From assembly GCF_002803085.1 (NCBI RefSeq), contig NZ_NNBJ01000006.1:186001-250000 (forward strand): a DNA stretch of 64,000 nt, written 5' to 3'. This DNA comes from Streptomyces sp. CB01201 (lineage in GTDB: Bacteria; Actinomycetota; Actinomycetes; Streptomycetales; Streptomycetaceae). The notes under the pieces were generated by a model. That model was not told the origin of the DNA, did not search any database, and was given only the letters and a program-made list of their open reading frames with translations. The position numbers and the translations under genes were made by a program. Shown one piece after another: positions 27,817 through 37,185 of the stretch (its first letter is position 1; each line of letters begins with the position of its first letter).

Positions 27817-27999
27817 GTGCGTAGTCTGTGCGCCATGCAGATCACTGTGTGCCGAGTGACGTCAGGGGGCGTCGGCGTGTTCAGCGTCATCGGCACACGG
27901 GATGCAGCGCGGCCGGCTCCTTCCGAGGACCGGCTCGTGCACTGGGGGGACAGGAACTCAGCTGCCGTTTCCAGGCGCTTTCGCCTGCCCGAGGAGTAG
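27817..27999 (+). CDS. Possible 60-residue peptide upstream of the PBP gene
   Basis: I do not recognise this frame. GTG 27817 has AGGGAGG eight bases upstream, a strong ribosome site, and the frame encodes MRSLCAMQITVCRVTSGG and a charged tail. It stops at TAG 27997-27999, seven bases before the PBP ATG, and its last codons form the PBP ribosome site. Without homologues it could be a translated leader or chance. The rest of the gap from 27632 holds the PadR operator and PBP promoter region. Confidence 0.35.
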   Translation: MRSLCAMQITVCRVTSGGVGVFSVIGTRDAARPAPSEDRLVHWGDRNSAAVSRRFRLPEE

Positions 28000-28006
28000 T
28001 CGTTCG

Positions 28007-30712
28007 ATGAGCGAGCACCGTCGCAAACCGCCGCAGCCTCAGGGCGGTGGACGTGCCGCGGCCCGACGCGCCGCGCAACAGCCCTCCGGACGCCGGGCGG
28101 CCCGGCCGGCGGCCGGATCCCAGGAGTCGTCGGCCCAGTCGCCGTCCGGTTCGTACGGATCGACCTCGGCCTCACCCGCGGATGAGCCCGCGTACGGCGG
28201 ACGCGCCGAAGCACGGCGGGCCCAGCGGGGCGGCGGCCGCAGGCGCGGCCCCGACGGTGCGGGGCCTCCCGGGGGTCCGGGGCGCCGAGCGGGCCGGGGT
28301 GCCGCGGGTGGCGGTCGGCCGGGAAAGAAGCGGTTCATCGACTATCCGCGGTTCGGCCGGCAGGGATGGCGGCGCTGGGTACCGTCCTGGAAGCTCGTCA
28401 CCGCCTGCGGCCTGGGTTGCTTCGGGCTGCTGATCGCCTTCATCGGCATCGCGTACTACCTGGTGGCCATTCCGGATGTTGCCCGGGCCGCCACGGCCCA
28501 GAACAACGTCTACTACTGGGCCGACGGATCCCAGATGGTAGCTACCGGCGGTGAGGTCAACCGGCAGATCATCACGTACGAGCAGATCCCGGCGGCCATG
28601 CGGTACGCGGTCATCTCGGCTGAGAACAAGACCTTCGAGACGGACAGCGGTGTCGATCCCCAGGGCATCGCCCGTGCCCTGGTGAACATGGCCAAGGGCG
28701 GCCAGACGCAGGGTGGTTCGACCATCACCCAGCAGTACGTGAAGAACGCCCGTCTCGACGACCAGTCACAGACGATCTCCCGTAAGTTCAAAGAGCTCTT
28801 CATCTCCATCAAGGTCGGCGCGACCAGGCCGAAGAGCGAGATCATGGCCGGGTATCTGAACACCGCGTACTACGGCCGCGGCGCATACGGCCTGCAAGCC
28901 GCCGCCCGCACGTATTACAGCAAGGACGCCAAGGACCTCGACCCGAGCCAGTGCGCCTTCCTCGCCTCGCTCCTGAAGGGCGCCACCTACTTCGACCCGG
29001 CCGGCGCCCCCGAGATCGACCCGGCGGCCACGGCCGAGCAGAACACCAAGAACGCCAAGGAGCGCTGGGGCTGGATCCTCGACCAGGAGGTCAAGGACAA
29101 GCACCTGAGCCAGACGGATCGGGACAAGTACCGGATCTTCCCGATGCCCGACAAGCCGAAGAAGAACGCGAACCTCAGCGGCCAGATCGGCTATCTCGTG
29201 TCGCTGGCGCAGGCCTCGGCGAAGAACAGCAACCCGGACATCGACCTGGCCAAGGGCGGCTACCGGATCTACACGACCTTCGACAAGAAGAAGGTCCAGG
29301 AGATGGAAAGCGTGGTCAAGGAGGTCCGGGACAAGAACATCGACCCGCAGAAGCGACCCAAGAAGGACACGTTCGTCCAGTTCGGCGCCGCTTCGGTGGA
29401 TGTCAAGACCGGGGCCATCGTGGCCATCTACGGCGGTGAAGACGCGACCAAGCACTTCACCAACAACGCCGACGAGACCGGTGCCCAGGTCGGCTCGACC
29501 TTCAAGCCCTTCGTTCTCGCGGCCGCAATGCAGTACGGAAAGCGCGACCCGAGCAAGCCGGCGTCGCAGAGCGATTCGTCCCGCACCCCCGTCTCGCCGG
29601 ACAGCATCTACAGCGGCAAGAACAAGCTGAAGATCAAGAACTATGACGGGACCGTCTGGAAGGACGAGCACGGCGGCGAGTGGCTCCAGACCAACGATGG
29701 CGACCAGTCCTACAACCCGCCGAGCTTCGGCATCGACCTCCGCTACGCGATGCAGGAGTCGGTCAACTCCCCCTTCGTCCAGCTCGGCATGGACGTGGGC
29801 ACGGACAAGGTGAAGCAGGCCGCCATGGCCGCGGGGCTGCGGGACAACAAGACCAGCATGGCCTCCTCCAGCGTGCCCTCGTTCTCGATCGGTACGTCGT
29901 CGCCCAGCGCGATCCGCATGGCCGGCGCCTACGCCACCTTCGCCGCCAGCGGCACACAGCGCGACCCGTACTCCGTGACCAAGGTCCTCAAGAGCGGGAC
30001 CACCATCTACGACCACAAGGACCACGAAACAACCAAGTCCGCCTTCCCCGCTGCCGTGGCCAACAACGTCACCGACGTCCTGAAGGGAGTAGTCGACAAG
30101 GGGACCGGCACGAACGCCAAGCTGCCTGGGCGTGAGGTGGCGGGCAAGACCGGTACCACTGACGGCAACCGGTCGGCATGGTTCGTCGGCTACACCCCGC
30201 AGTACTCGACCGCCGTCGGCATGTACCGCCTCGACGACAACGAGACCAGCAAGGGGCGTGAGTTCCTGAGCATGCGAGGAACCGGCGGCCAGGCCAAGAT
30301 CCACGGTGCCTCCTTCCCGTCGACCATTTGGCACGACTACATGGAGCAGGCGCTCGGGAACTCCCCCGCCGAGTCGTTCCCGGCCGCGGAGAAGATCGGC
30401 GACAAGGTGTACGGCGGCGGGATGTCCCCCAGCCCCACCCCCTCCCCGACCCCGAGCGCCCCGGCTCCTTCGCCCTCCCCGTCCCTCAAGCCGTCGCCCA
30501 GCCCCTCGCTCACCCCGTCTCCGAGCCCCAGCGCCTCCTGTAGCAAGTGGGACTGGACCTGCGGCAACAACACGGGCGGTGCCAACGGGGACCCGGCGAC
30601 CGGTGGAACGGATGGCGGGCCGCCACCCAGCCCGTCACCCAGCAAGTCGAAACCGGGCAACGGTCCTGGCGGTGGCGGAACCGGTGGCTGGTTCGGCAAT
30701 ACCGGCGGTTAG
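28007..30712 (+). CDS. Class A penicillin-binding protein (transglycosylase/transpeptidase)
   Basis: This bifunctional enzyme polymerises lipid II into glycan strands and cross-links the peptides. The 901-residue product has a basic cytoplasmic N-terminus of about 125 residues and one membrane helix at about 130-152. The GT51 domain has the catalytic Glu near residue 206 (ENKTF) and GGSTITQQ at 236-243. The transpeptidase domain has S497-TF-K500, SVN at 585-587 and KTG at 714-716. The C-terminal 130 residues are Pro/Ser repeats and a Gly-rich tail. ATG 28007 has GAGGAG ten bases upstream. Confidence 0.96.
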   Translation: MSEHRRKPPQPQGGGRAAARRAAQQPSGRRAARPAAGSQESSAQSPSGSYGSTSASPADEPAYGGRAEARRAQRGGGRRRGPDGAGPPGGPGRRAGRGAAGGGRPGKKRFIDYPRFGRQGWRRWVPSWKLVTACGLGCFGLLIAFIGIAYYLVAIPDVARAATAQNNVYYWADGSQMVATGGEVNRQIITYEQIPAAMRYAVISAENKTFETDSGVDPQGIARALVNMAKGGQTQGGSTITQQYVKNARLDDQSQTISRKFKELFISIKVGATRPKSEIMAGYLNTAYYGRGAYGLQAAARTYYSKDAKDLDPSQCAFLASLLKGATYFDPAGAPEIDPAATAEQNTKNAKERWGWILDQEVKDKHLSQTDRDKYRIFPMPDKPKKNANLSGQIGYLVSLAQASAKNSNPDIDLAKGGYRIYTTFDKKKVQEMESVVKEVRDKNIDPQKRPKKDTFVQFGAASVDVKTGAIVAIYGGEDATKHFTNNADETGAQVGSTFKPFVLAAAMQYGKRDPSKPASQSDSSRTPVSPDSIYSGKNKLKIKNYDGTVWKDEHGGEWLQTNDGDQSYNPPSFGIDLRYAMQESVNSPFVQLGMDVGTDKVKQAAMAAGLRDNKTSMASSSVPSFSIGTSSPSAIRMAGAYATFAASGTQRDPYSVTKVLKSGTTIYDHKDHETTKSAFPAAVANNVTDVLKGVVDKGTGTNAKLPGREVAGKTGTTDGNRSAWFVGYTPQYSTAVGMYRLDDNETSKGREFLSMRGTGGQAKIHGASFPSTIWHDYMEQALGNSPAESFPAAEKIGDKVYGGGMSPSPTPSPTPSAPAPSPSPSLKPSPSPSLTPSPSPSASCSKWDWTCGNNTGGANGDPATGGTDGGPPPSPSPSKSKPGNGPGGGGTGGWFGNTGG

Positions 30713-30724
30713 ATCGGCCGACTG

Positions 30725-30766
30725 ACGGCGGGGGCGGTGTTTCACGTGAAACACCGCCCCCGCCGT
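30725..30766. terminator. parS: 42-bp perfect palindrome with parS at its centre
   Basis: Two perfect 21-base arms centre on parS 30739-30752. The outer arms are GC-rich, and the palindrome begins 12 bases past the PBP stop, so it can serve as its terminator. Confidence 0.9.
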
Positions 30767-30801
30767 TTCACGTGAAACAACCTCCTCGTTTCACGTGAAA
30801 C
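30765..30801. promoter_or_regulatory. parS: Two further parS sites
   Basis: Perfect GTTTCACGTGAAAC at 30765-30778 and 30788-30801. With the one at 30739 they give three parS in 63 bases, the densest cluster in the window. Confidence 0.97.
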
Positions 30802-30847
30802 ACGGGCGATCCCCGTATCCACAGCCCTGTACGGCAGGATGTCCGGC

Positions 30848-32356
30848 ATGACGAGCGAGACGAGCCCCCGTGTGTACGAGGACCGACGCGAAGCCTTCGC
30901 GGAACCCGTCGTGCGCCCCACGGAACAGGACGAGGTCGCCGCTGCCGGCAGCCAGCTGATCGGCGGCCCGCTCGGGCGCTGGGCCAAGCCCGGCCGCCAC
31001 TGGCTCACCCCGATCCGGGTCGTGGTGCTCGTCGCGATCGGTATGTTCGCCCTGGGGATGGCCCAGAAGCTGCCCTGCTACGACTGGGCGTGGTTCCGGG
31101 GCGCCAATTCGCAGTACACCCACGCCTGCTATTCGGACATCCCGCATCTCTACTCGCTGCGCGGCTTCGCCGACAATCTGGTGCCGTACTTCGACCGGCT
31201 CAACGGCGACATGAACTACCTCGAATACCCGGTGCTGACCGGACTGTTCATGGAGGTCGCCTCCTGGCTGACACCGGGGAGCGGAGACATGCAGCACCGT
31301 GAGCAGATGTACTGGATGGTCAATGCGGGGATGCTGATGGCCTGCACGGCCGTCATCGCTGTCTGTGTCACCCGGACCCACCGCCGTCGCCCCTGGGATG
31401 CCCTGCTCGTCGCGCTGGCCCCGGCCTTCGCGCTCACGGCCACGATCAACTGGGATCTGTTCGCCGTCGCCCTCACCGCGGCCGCGATGCTGATGTGGTC
31501 GCGCGGGCGGACGCTCGCCTTCGGCATCCTGATCGGCCTCGCCACGGCGGCCAAGCTCTACCCCGTACTGATTCTCGGGCCGCTACTCGTGCTGTGCTGG
31601 CGGGCCGGAAAATGGCGGGAGTTCGGGGCCGCGGCGCTGGGTGCCGCCGGTGCCTGGCTCGTCGTGAACCTGCCGGTGATGATGCTCGCACCCGAGGGGT
31701 GGAAGAAGTTCTACACCTTCAGCCAGGAGCGGTCCGTCGACTTCGGTTCGTTCTGGCTGATCATTTCGCAGCGTACGGGCAAGGGCCTGGACACCGACCT
31801 GGTGAACACGCTGGCCATGATCCTCATGGTGCTGGCCTGCGCGGGAATCGGAGTCCTCACCCTCACCGCGCCGCGTCGCCCGCGTCTTGCGCAGCTCGCG
31901 TTCCTCGTCGTCGCGGCGTTCATCCTCACCAACAAGGTCTACTCACCGCAGTACGTGCTGTGGCTGATCCCGCTGGCCGCGCTCGCCCGGCCTCGCTGGC
32001 GCGACTTTCTGATCTGGCAGGCCGGGGAAGTCGTCTACTTCCTCGGGATCTGGCTGTACCTCGCCTACACGATGAGCGGCGAGAAGCATCAGGGACTGCC
32101 CCCCGAGGGCTATCAACTGGCCATCGCGGCACACCTGTTGACCACGCTGTATCTGTGCGCCGTCGTGGTGCGCGACATCCTGCTGCCGGACCGGGACGTC
32201 GTACGCCGGGACGGTTCCGACGACCCGTCGGGCGGTGTCCTCGACCGGGCCGAGGACGTGTTCGTCCTGGGCCACGCGGCGCACCCCCCGCGGCACGCGG
32301 CCCTGTTCGAAGAGGGGCCACGGGTCGACTGGGGTATGCGGACTCCGGCCCCCTGA
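30848..32356 (+). CDS. Glycosyltransferase 87-family membrane protein
   Basis: The 502-residue product has about ten hydrophobic segments and the layout of GT-C fold polyprenol-phosphate sugar transferases (GT87/DUF2029). These include the mycobacterial mannosyltransferases for lipoglycans. Conserved-looking features are the early acidic outside loop (YPVLTGLFMEVASW) and NKVYSPQYVLWLIPL near the end. ATG 30848 is chosen because AGGA lies eight bases upstream; ATG 30839 is the alternative. The gene starts 46 bases after a parS triplet and ends in a shared terminator. The sugar and acceptor are unknown. Confidence 0.82.
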   Translation: MTSETSPRVYEDRREAFAEPVVRPTEQDEVAAAGSQLIGGPLGRWAKPGRHWLTPIRVVVLVAIGMFALGMAQKLPCYDWAWFRGANSQYTHACYSDIPHLYSLRGFADNLVPYFDRLNGDMNYLEYPVLTGLFMEVASWLTPGSGDMQHREQMYWMVNAGMLMACTAVIAVCVTRTHRRRPWDALLVALAPAFALTATINWDLFAVALTAAAMLMWSRGRTLAFGILIGLATAAKLYPVLILGPLLVLCWRAGKWREFGAAALGAAGAWLVVNLPVMMLAPEGWKKFYTFSQERSVDFGSFWLIISQRTGKGLDTDLVNTLAMILMVLACAGIGVLTLTAPRRPRLAQLAFLVVAAFILTNKVYSPQYVLWLIPLAALARPRWRDFLIWQAGEVVYFLGIWLYLAYTMSGEKHQGLPPEGYQLAIAAHLLTTLYLCAVVVRDILLPDRDVVRRDGSDDPSGGVLDRAEDVFVLGHAAHPPRHAALFEEGPRVDWGMRTPAP

Positions 32357-32374
32357 GGGAGTGCGTACAGGGCT

Positions 32375-32416
32375 CGGGCCCCTGATCGACGGCGGCTGTC
32401 GTCGGCCAGGGGCCCG
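32375..32416. terminator. Bidirectional terminator
   Basis: CGGGCCCCTG at 32375-32384 pairs with CAGGGGCCCG at 32407-32416 around a 22-base partly paired loop. It lies between the convergent GT87 and racemase-like genes. Confidence 0.8.
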
Positions 32417-32444
32417 ATGTCATGCGTGCCCGTAGGGCAGGTTC

Positions 32445-33476
32445 CTAGCGCTCGATGAGGCGGTCGAACTGCGTCGTGGTGTGCCGCAGATGGGCCACCA
32501 ACTCGTCCCCCACGTGCGGCTCCTGGGAGTCCGACGGCACGAACAGGATCGAGACCTGCATGTGCGGCGGCTCGGCGAACCAGCGCTGCTTGCCGGCCCA
32601 GACGAACGGTGACAGGTTGCGATTGACGGTGGCCAGTCCCGCACGGGCCACGCCCTTGGCACGCGGCATCACGCCGTGCAGCGCCTTCGGGGCCTCCAGG
32701 CCCACCCCGTGCGAGGTGCCGCCGGCGACCACGACCAGCCAGCCGTCGGAGGCGACCTTCTGCTGGCGGTAGCCGAACCGATCGCCCTTGGTGACGCGGG
32801 TGACGTCGAGGACGGATCCCCGGTATTCGGTCGCCTCGTGATCGCCGAGCCACAGCCGCGTACCGATGCGGGCCCGGAAGCGGGTCTGCGGGAACTGCTG
32901 CTGGAGCCGGGCCTGCTCCTCGGAGCGCAGGTGGCTGACGAACATGGTGTGCAGGGGCAGCCGGGCCGCGCGCAGCCGGTCCATCCACGCGATGACCTCT
33001 TCGACGGCGTCCGAGCCGTCGGCGCGGTCCAGCGGAAGGTGCAGCGCAAAGCCTTCGAGGCGCACGTCCTCGATGGCGGAGCGGAGCATCCCGAGCTCCT
33101 CCTCCTTCACGCCGTGCCGCTTCATCGAGCTCATGCACTCGATGACGACACGTGCGCCCACCAGCGCGTGGACGCCGTCCACGGAGGAAACCGAGCGGAT
33201 GACCCGGTCGGGCAGCGGCACCGGCTCCTCGCCGCGTCTGAACGGCGTCAGGACGAGCAGATCGCCGCTGAACCAGTCCTTGATCCGGGCGGCTTCGTAG
33301 GTGGTGCCGACCGCCAGGATGTCCGAGCCGGAGCGGGACACCTCGTCCGCGAGCCGCTCGTGGCCGAAGCCGTAGCCATTGCCCTTGCAGACCGGGACGA
33401 TGCCCGGGAACTGGTCGATCACGGACTTCTGGTGCGCCCGCCAGCGAGCGGAGTCGACATAGAGGGTGAGCGCCAT
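32445..33476 (-). CDS. Alanine-racemase-like PLP protein beside femX
   Basis: The 343-residue product has the PLP barrel of alanine racemases, with the cofactor lysine at about residue 31 in VCKGNGYGFGH, close to the family pattern VKANAYGHG. The C-terminal beta domain is present but diverged. True alanine racemases are usually longer (about 370-390 residues), so it may act on another amino acid or be regulatory. It lies 66 bases downstream of femX on the same strand. That pairing suggests a role in cell-wall peptide chemistry, but no substrate can be assigned. Confidence 0.75.
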   Translation of the reverse strand: MALTLYVDSARWRAHQKSVIDQFPGIVPVCKGNGYGFGHERLADEVSRSGSDILAVGTTYEAARIKDWFSGDLLVLTPFRRGEEPVPLPDRVIRSVSSVDGVHALVGARVVIECMSSMKRHGVKEEELGMLRSAIEDVRLEGFALHLPLDRADGSDAVEEVIAWMDRLRAARLPLHTMFVSHLRSEEQARLQQQFPQTRFRARIGTRLWLGDHEATEYRGSVLDVTRVTKGDRFGYRQQKVASDGWLVVVAGGTSHGVGLEAPKALHGVMPRAKGVARAGLATVNRNLSPFVWAGKQRWFAEPPHMQVSILFVPSDSQEPHVGDELVAHLRHTTTQFDRLIER

Positions 33477-33542
33477 GGCCGTCCGGACCTTTCTGATGGC
33501 TGCGATGTGTGGGAGGTACGAGGAACGAGGTTACGCAACCGC

Positions 33543-34661
33543 TCAGCGGCGCGACATATACATGTCCAGCGCCTTGTGGAGGAGCTTGTTCAGCGGGAAG
33601 TCCCACTCGCCGAGATACTCGGCCGCCTCACCACCGGTGCCCACCTTGAACTGGATGAGACCGAAGAGGTGGTCCGTCTCGTCCAGGGAGTCGGAGATGC
33701 CGCGCAGGTCGTAGACCGTCGCGCCCATCGCGTACGCGTCGCGGAGCATTCGCCACTGCATCGCGTTGGACGGCCGCACCTCGCGGCCGATGTTGTCGGA
33801 CGCGCCGTAGGAGTACCAGACGTGCCCGCCGACGACGAGCATCGTCGCGGCCGAGAGGTTCACACCGTTGTGGCGCGCGAAGTACAGCCGCATCCGGTTG
33901 GGGTCCTCGGAGTTGAGGACCGTCCACATGCGCTGGAAGTAGGACAGCGGACGCGGCCGGAAGTGGTCGCGCACCGCGGTGATCTCGTACAGGCGCTGCC
34001 ATTCGGCGAGGTCTTCGTAACCGCCCTGGACGACTTCGACGCCGGCCTTCTCGGCCTTCTTGATGTTGCGGCGCCACAGCTGGTTGAAGCCCTTGAGGAC
34101 ATCGTCGAGCGAGCGGTTGGCCAGCGGCACCTGGAAGACATAGCGGGGCTGTACGTCGCCGAATCCGGCGCCGCCGTCCTCCCCCTGCTGCCAGCCCATC
34201 TTGCGCAGCCGGTCGGCCACTTCGAAGGCGCGCGGCTCGATGTGGGTGGCCTCGACATCGCGCAGGCGCTTCACATCGGGGTCCTGGATGCCGGACTTGA
34301 TGGCCGCCGAGTCCCAGCGGCGGATGACGACCGGGGGGCCCATCTTGACCGAGAACGCGCCCTGCTGCTTGAGGTGGGCGAGCATCGGCTTCAGCCACTC
34401 GTCCAGGTTGGGCGCGTACCAGTTGATGACGGGGCCCTCGGGCAGGTACGCCAAGTAGCGCTTGACCTTGGGGAGCTGGCGGTACAGAACCAGGCCGGCG
34501 CCTACGAGCTGGCCGGTCTTGTCGAACCAGCCGAGGCTCTCCGAACGCCACTCCGTCTTGACGTCAGCCCACGCCGGGACCTGGCAGTGGCTCGCCGCGG
34601 GCAGGGTCTGGATGTACGCCAGATGCTGCTCACGGCTGATGGTCCTCAGGGTCAGGCTCAT
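33543..34661 (-). CDS. femX: FemX-type peptidoglycan aminoacyltransferase
   Basis: Fem transferases use aminoacyl-tRNA to add bridge residues to peptidoglycan precursors. In S. coelicolor FemX is essential and adds glycine to the LL-diaminopimelate of precursors ending in D-Ala-D-Ala. The 372-residue product has the twin GNAT fold, with family segments LAYLPEGPVINW and PRYVFQVPLANRSLDDVLKGF. The FemABX pattern RRNIKKAEKAGVEV lies near residue 193. ATG 34661 is preceded by GAGGAGCG. The next gene downstream is the racemase-like gene. Confidence 0.92.
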   Translation of the reverse strand: MSLTLRTISREQHLAYIQTLPAASHCQVPAWADVKTEWRSESLGWFDKTGQLVGAGLVLYRQLPKVKRYLAYLPEGPVINWYAPNLDEWLKPMLAHLKQQGAFSVKMGPPVVIRRWDSAAIKSGIQDPDVKRLRDVEATHIEPRAFEVADRLRKMGWQQGEDGGAGFGDVQPRYVFQVPLANRSLDDVLKGFNQLWRRNIKKAEKAGVEVVQGGYEDLAEWQRLYEITAVRDHFRPRPLSYFQRMWTVLNSEDPNRMRLYFARHNGVNLSAATMLVVGGHVWYSYGASDNIGREVRPSNAMQWRMLRDAYAMGATVYDLRGISDSLDETDHLFGLIQFKVGTGGEAAEYLGEWDFPLNKLLHKALDMYMSRR

Positions 34662-34807
34662 GCAGGGCGCTCCTCGGCAGGTGTGTCCCCATGGGTACAG
34701 GGGCTCCGGCTCTCGTGCCGAAGCCTACTTGGCCACAGGAGCGCCCCGGATGGCCGTACGGCTCGGCGTCGTACGGGATTTCCGGTGGGGACGGGGTCGC
34801 GCGGCCG

Positions 34808-35125
34808 TCAGCCGCCGACGACACCGCCGAAGAGGCCGCCGTGCGCCATGCCGAGGAAGAACCCGACGGCGGAGGCGCCGAGCCCGAGGATCAGCAGGAA
34901 CCGTTCGCGCGTCGTCGCCGAGACGAACTGGCCGTAGGCGCCCGTGAGGATGCCGAGCAGACCGGCCCACGAGCTGACCAGGTGGAGGTTGTAGAACCAC
35001 GCGGTGGTGAAGGCCAGCACGCCCAGGACGACCGTGACGGCCGCGAGGGTGTCCTGGAGCGGATGCGGCTTGCCGTCGGTGGCGAAGAGGGAGACGGGGG
35101 CATTCGGTCGCACTGCTTGTGCCAT
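34808..35125 (-). CDS. Small membrane protein of unknown function
   Basis: I do not recognise this 105-residue protein. It has three likely membrane helices, at about residues 25-45, 48-68 and 72-95, and ends in a Gly/His-rich stretch. ATG 35125 follows a perfect AGGAGG. It lies between femX and the divergent rpsF operon, a conserved place in Streptomyces. Confidence 0.75.
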   Translation of the reverse strand: MAQAVRPNAPVSLFATDGKPHPLQDTLAAVTVVLGVLAFTTAWFYNLHLVSSWAGLLGILTGAYGQFVSATTRERFLLILGLGASAVGFFLGMAHGGLFGGVVGG

Positions 35126-35207
35126 GGGGCACCTCCTGGCGGAAGGCGGCGCCGGGTGACGCCGCACACACCCGATCTGTACAGATTGCGTCCCCTGCCC
35201 ACCGGAT

Positions 35208-35237
35208 TTCAACCGGAAGCGGGTCAACAGGTACTCT
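35208..35237 (+). promoter_or_regulatory. Candidate rpsF promoter
   Basis: TTCAAC (35208-35213), an 18-base spacer and TACTCT (35232-35237) resemble a vegetative promoter, about 155 bases before rpsF. The long leader between contains a small hairpin, CCACGG/CCGTGG, near 35346-35362. Confidence 0.35.
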
Positions 35238-35390
35238 GGACGGTCTGCACGGGTGTCAGCCGTGCCCGCATGCCCTCCCGCTCCTCACGGAGGGGGATTG
35301 TCAGTGGGGGCCGATACCGTTGCTTACGCATCACGACCCTCCTGCCACGGAACGACCGTGGCCGCTGAGTCCAAAGGAGGTGGGTTCCAC

Positions 35391-35681
35391 ATGCGTCACT
35401 ACGAGGTGATGGTCATCCTCGACCCCGATCTGGAGGAGCGCGCTGTCTCTCCCCTGATCGAGAACTTCCTCTCCGTCGTCCGCGAGGGCAACGGAAAGGT
35501 CGAGAAGGTCGACACCTGGGGCCGTCGGCGTCTCGCCTACGAGATCAAGAAGAAGCCCGAGGGTATCTACACGGTCCTCGACCTGCAGGCCGAGCCTGCG
35601 GTCGTCAAGGAGCTCGACCGTCAGATGAACCTGAACGAGTCGGTCCTCCGGACCAAGGTCCTCCGTCCCGAGACCCACTGA
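35391..35681 (+). CDS. rpsF: Ribosomal protein S6
   Basis: S6 binds 16S rRNA in the platform of the 30S subunit next to S18. The 96-residue product starts [19 protein letters not shown] and has the family segment [18 protein letters not shown] 35391 follows a strong AAAGGAGG. It is first in the rpsF-ssb-rpsR-rplI operon, near-universal in Gram-positive bacteria. Confidence 0.98.
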   Translation: MRHYEVMVILDPDLEERAVSPLIENFLSVVREGNGKVEKVDTWGRRRLAYEIKKKPEGIYTVLDLQAEPAVVKELDRQMNLNESVLRTKVLRPETH

Positions 35682-35755
35682 GCTTCCGCTCAGCGGTAAT
35701 CGGGTTCGAGTAGCAACACAGCAGCCAGCAGCAATCCCCGCCGAGAGGTTCATCC

Positions 35756-36346
35756 ATGGCAGGCGAGACCGTCATCACGGTCGTCGGCAATCTCGTCGAC
35801 GACCCCGAGCTGCGCTTCACCCCCTCCGGTGCGGCCGTCGCGAAGTTCCGTGTCGCGTCCACTCCCCGCACCTTCGACCGTCAGACCAATGAGTGGAAGG
35901 ACGGCGAAAGCCTGTTCCTGACGTGCTCGGTCTGGCGTCAGGCGGCGGAGAACGTCGCGGAGTCGCTTCAGCGAGGCATGCGCGTAGTCGTGCAGGGTCG
36001 GCTGAGGCAGCGGTCCTACGAGGACCGCGAGGGCGTCAAGCGCACGGTCTTCGAGCTGGACGTCGAGGAAGTCGGCCCCAGCCTCAAGAACGCCACGGCC
36101 AAGGTCACCAAGACCACCGGTCGCGGCGGCCAGGGTGGATACGGCGGCGGCGGTGGCGGTCAGCAGCAGGGCGGCGGCAACTGGGGTGGAGCCCCCAGCG
36201 GCGGCCAGCAGAGCGGCGGCGGTGCTCCCGCCGACGACCCCTGGGCCTCCAGCGCACCCGCCGGTGGCGGACAGCCGCAGAGTGGCAGCGGTGGCGGCTG
36301 GGGCGGAAGCTCCGGCGGCGGCTACTCGGACGAGCCGCCCTTCTAG
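35756..36346 (+). CDS. ssb: Single-stranded DNA-binding protein
   Basis: SSB coats single-stranded DNA during replication and repair and recruits partners through its tail. The 196-residue product has the OB fold at about residues 1-110 ([22 protein letters not shown]). A very Gly/Gln-rich flexible linker follows, and the acidic tip is DEPPF. ATG 35756 follows GAGAGG. It lies between rpsF and rpsR. The Gly-rich linker is typical of the essential SsbA of Streptomyces. Confidence 0.97.
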   Translation: MAGETVITVVGNLVDDPELRFTPSGAAVAKFRVASTPRTFDRQTNEWKDGESLFLTCSVWRQAAENVAESLQRGMRVVVQGRLRQRSYEDREGVKRTVFELDVEEVGPSLKNATAKVTKTTGRGGQGGYGGGGGGQQQGGGNWGGAPSGGQQSGGGAPADDPWASSAPAGGGQPQSGSGGGWGGSSGGGYSDEPPF

Positions 36347-36389
36347 GGCACTCGTCATCCCCACTTCTTGATCACACAGGAGAAACACC

Positions 36390-36626
36390 ATGGCGAAGCC
36401 GCCTGTGCGCAAGCCTAAGAAGAAGGTCTGCGCTTTCTGCAAGGACAAGACCGCTTACGTGGACTACAAGGACACGAACATGCTGCGGAAGTTCATTTCC
36501 GACCGCGGCAAGATCCGTGCCCGCCGCGTTACCGGCAACTGCACGCAGCACCAGCGTGACGTCGCCACGGCCGTCAAGAACAGCCGTGAGATGGCGCTGC
36601 TGCCCTACACGTCCACCGCGCGATAA
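36390..36626 (+). CDS. rpsR: Ribosomal protein S18, zinc-binding (C+) form
   Basis: S18 sits with S6 in the 30S platform. The 78-residue product has C14-x2-C17 and C51-x2-H54, a possible zinc ribbon. Streptomyces often carry a second, zinc-free S18 elsewhere under Zur control; this is the zinc-binding type. ATG 36390 follows AGGAG. It lies 43 bases after ssb. Confidence 0.97.
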   Translation: MAKPPVRKPKKKVCAFCKDKTAYVDYKDTNMLRKFISDRGKIRARRVTGNCTQHQRDVATAVKNSREMALLPYTSTAR

Positions 36627-36644
36627 GGGAAGGGTGACCGAAAA

Positions 36645-37091
36645 ATGAAGATCATCCTCACCCACGAGGTCTCTGGCCTCGGCACTGCCGGCGACGTCGT
36701 TGACGTCAAGGACGGCTACGCTCGCAACTACCTGGTCCCGCGTGGTTTCGCGATCCGCTGGACCAAGGGTGGCGAGAAGGATGTCGCGCAGATCCGTCGT
36801 GCGCGCAAGATCCACGAGATCGCGACCATCGAGCAGGCCAACGAGGTCAAGGCCCGTCTCGAAGGCGTGAAGGTGCGTCTGGCTGTTCGCTCCGGCGACG
36901 CCGGCCGTCTCTTCGGCTCCGTCACCCAGGCCGACGTCGCTTCGGCGATCAAGGCTGCCGGTGGCCCGGACGTGGACAAGCGCCGCGTCGAGCTCGGTGC
37001 GCCGATCAAGACCCTGGGTGCTCACCAGGTGTCCGTGCGTCTGCACGCCGACGTTGTCGCGAAGCTTGGCGTCGAGGTCATCGCCGCCTAA
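36645..37091 (+). CDS. rplI: Ribosomal protein L9
   Basis: L9 is a two-domain protein that links 23S rRNA to the L1 stalk. The 148-residue product has the N-terminal RNA-binding domain ([21 protein letters not shown]) with the [11 protein letters not shown] signature, a connecting helix and a C-terminal domain. It is last in the operon, 18 bases after rpsR, and ends at a strong terminator. Confidence 0.98.
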   Translation: MKIILTHEVSGLGTAGDVVDVKDGYARNYLVPRGFAIRWTKGGEKDVAQIRRARKIHEIATIEQANEVKARLEGVKVRLAVRSGDAGRLFGSVTQADVASAIKAAGGPDVDKRRVELGAPIKTLGAHQVSVRLHADVVAKLGVEVIAA

Positions 37092-37108
37092 GCGCTGCAC
37101 AGCACAGC

Positions 37109-37144
37109 AAGAAGGGCCGTACCCCTCGGGGTGCGGCCCTTCTT
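37109..37144 (+). terminator. Terminator after rplI
   Basis: AAGAAGGGCCGTACCCC pairs with GGGGTGCGGCCCTTCTT around TC, with one mismatch, followed by CTCATC. It ends the ribosomal operon and may also serve the convergent MATE gene. Confidence 0.9.
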
Positions 37145-37185
37145 CTCATCCACCGTGCCGTTCCACGCCTCTGTTCCACGTGTCC

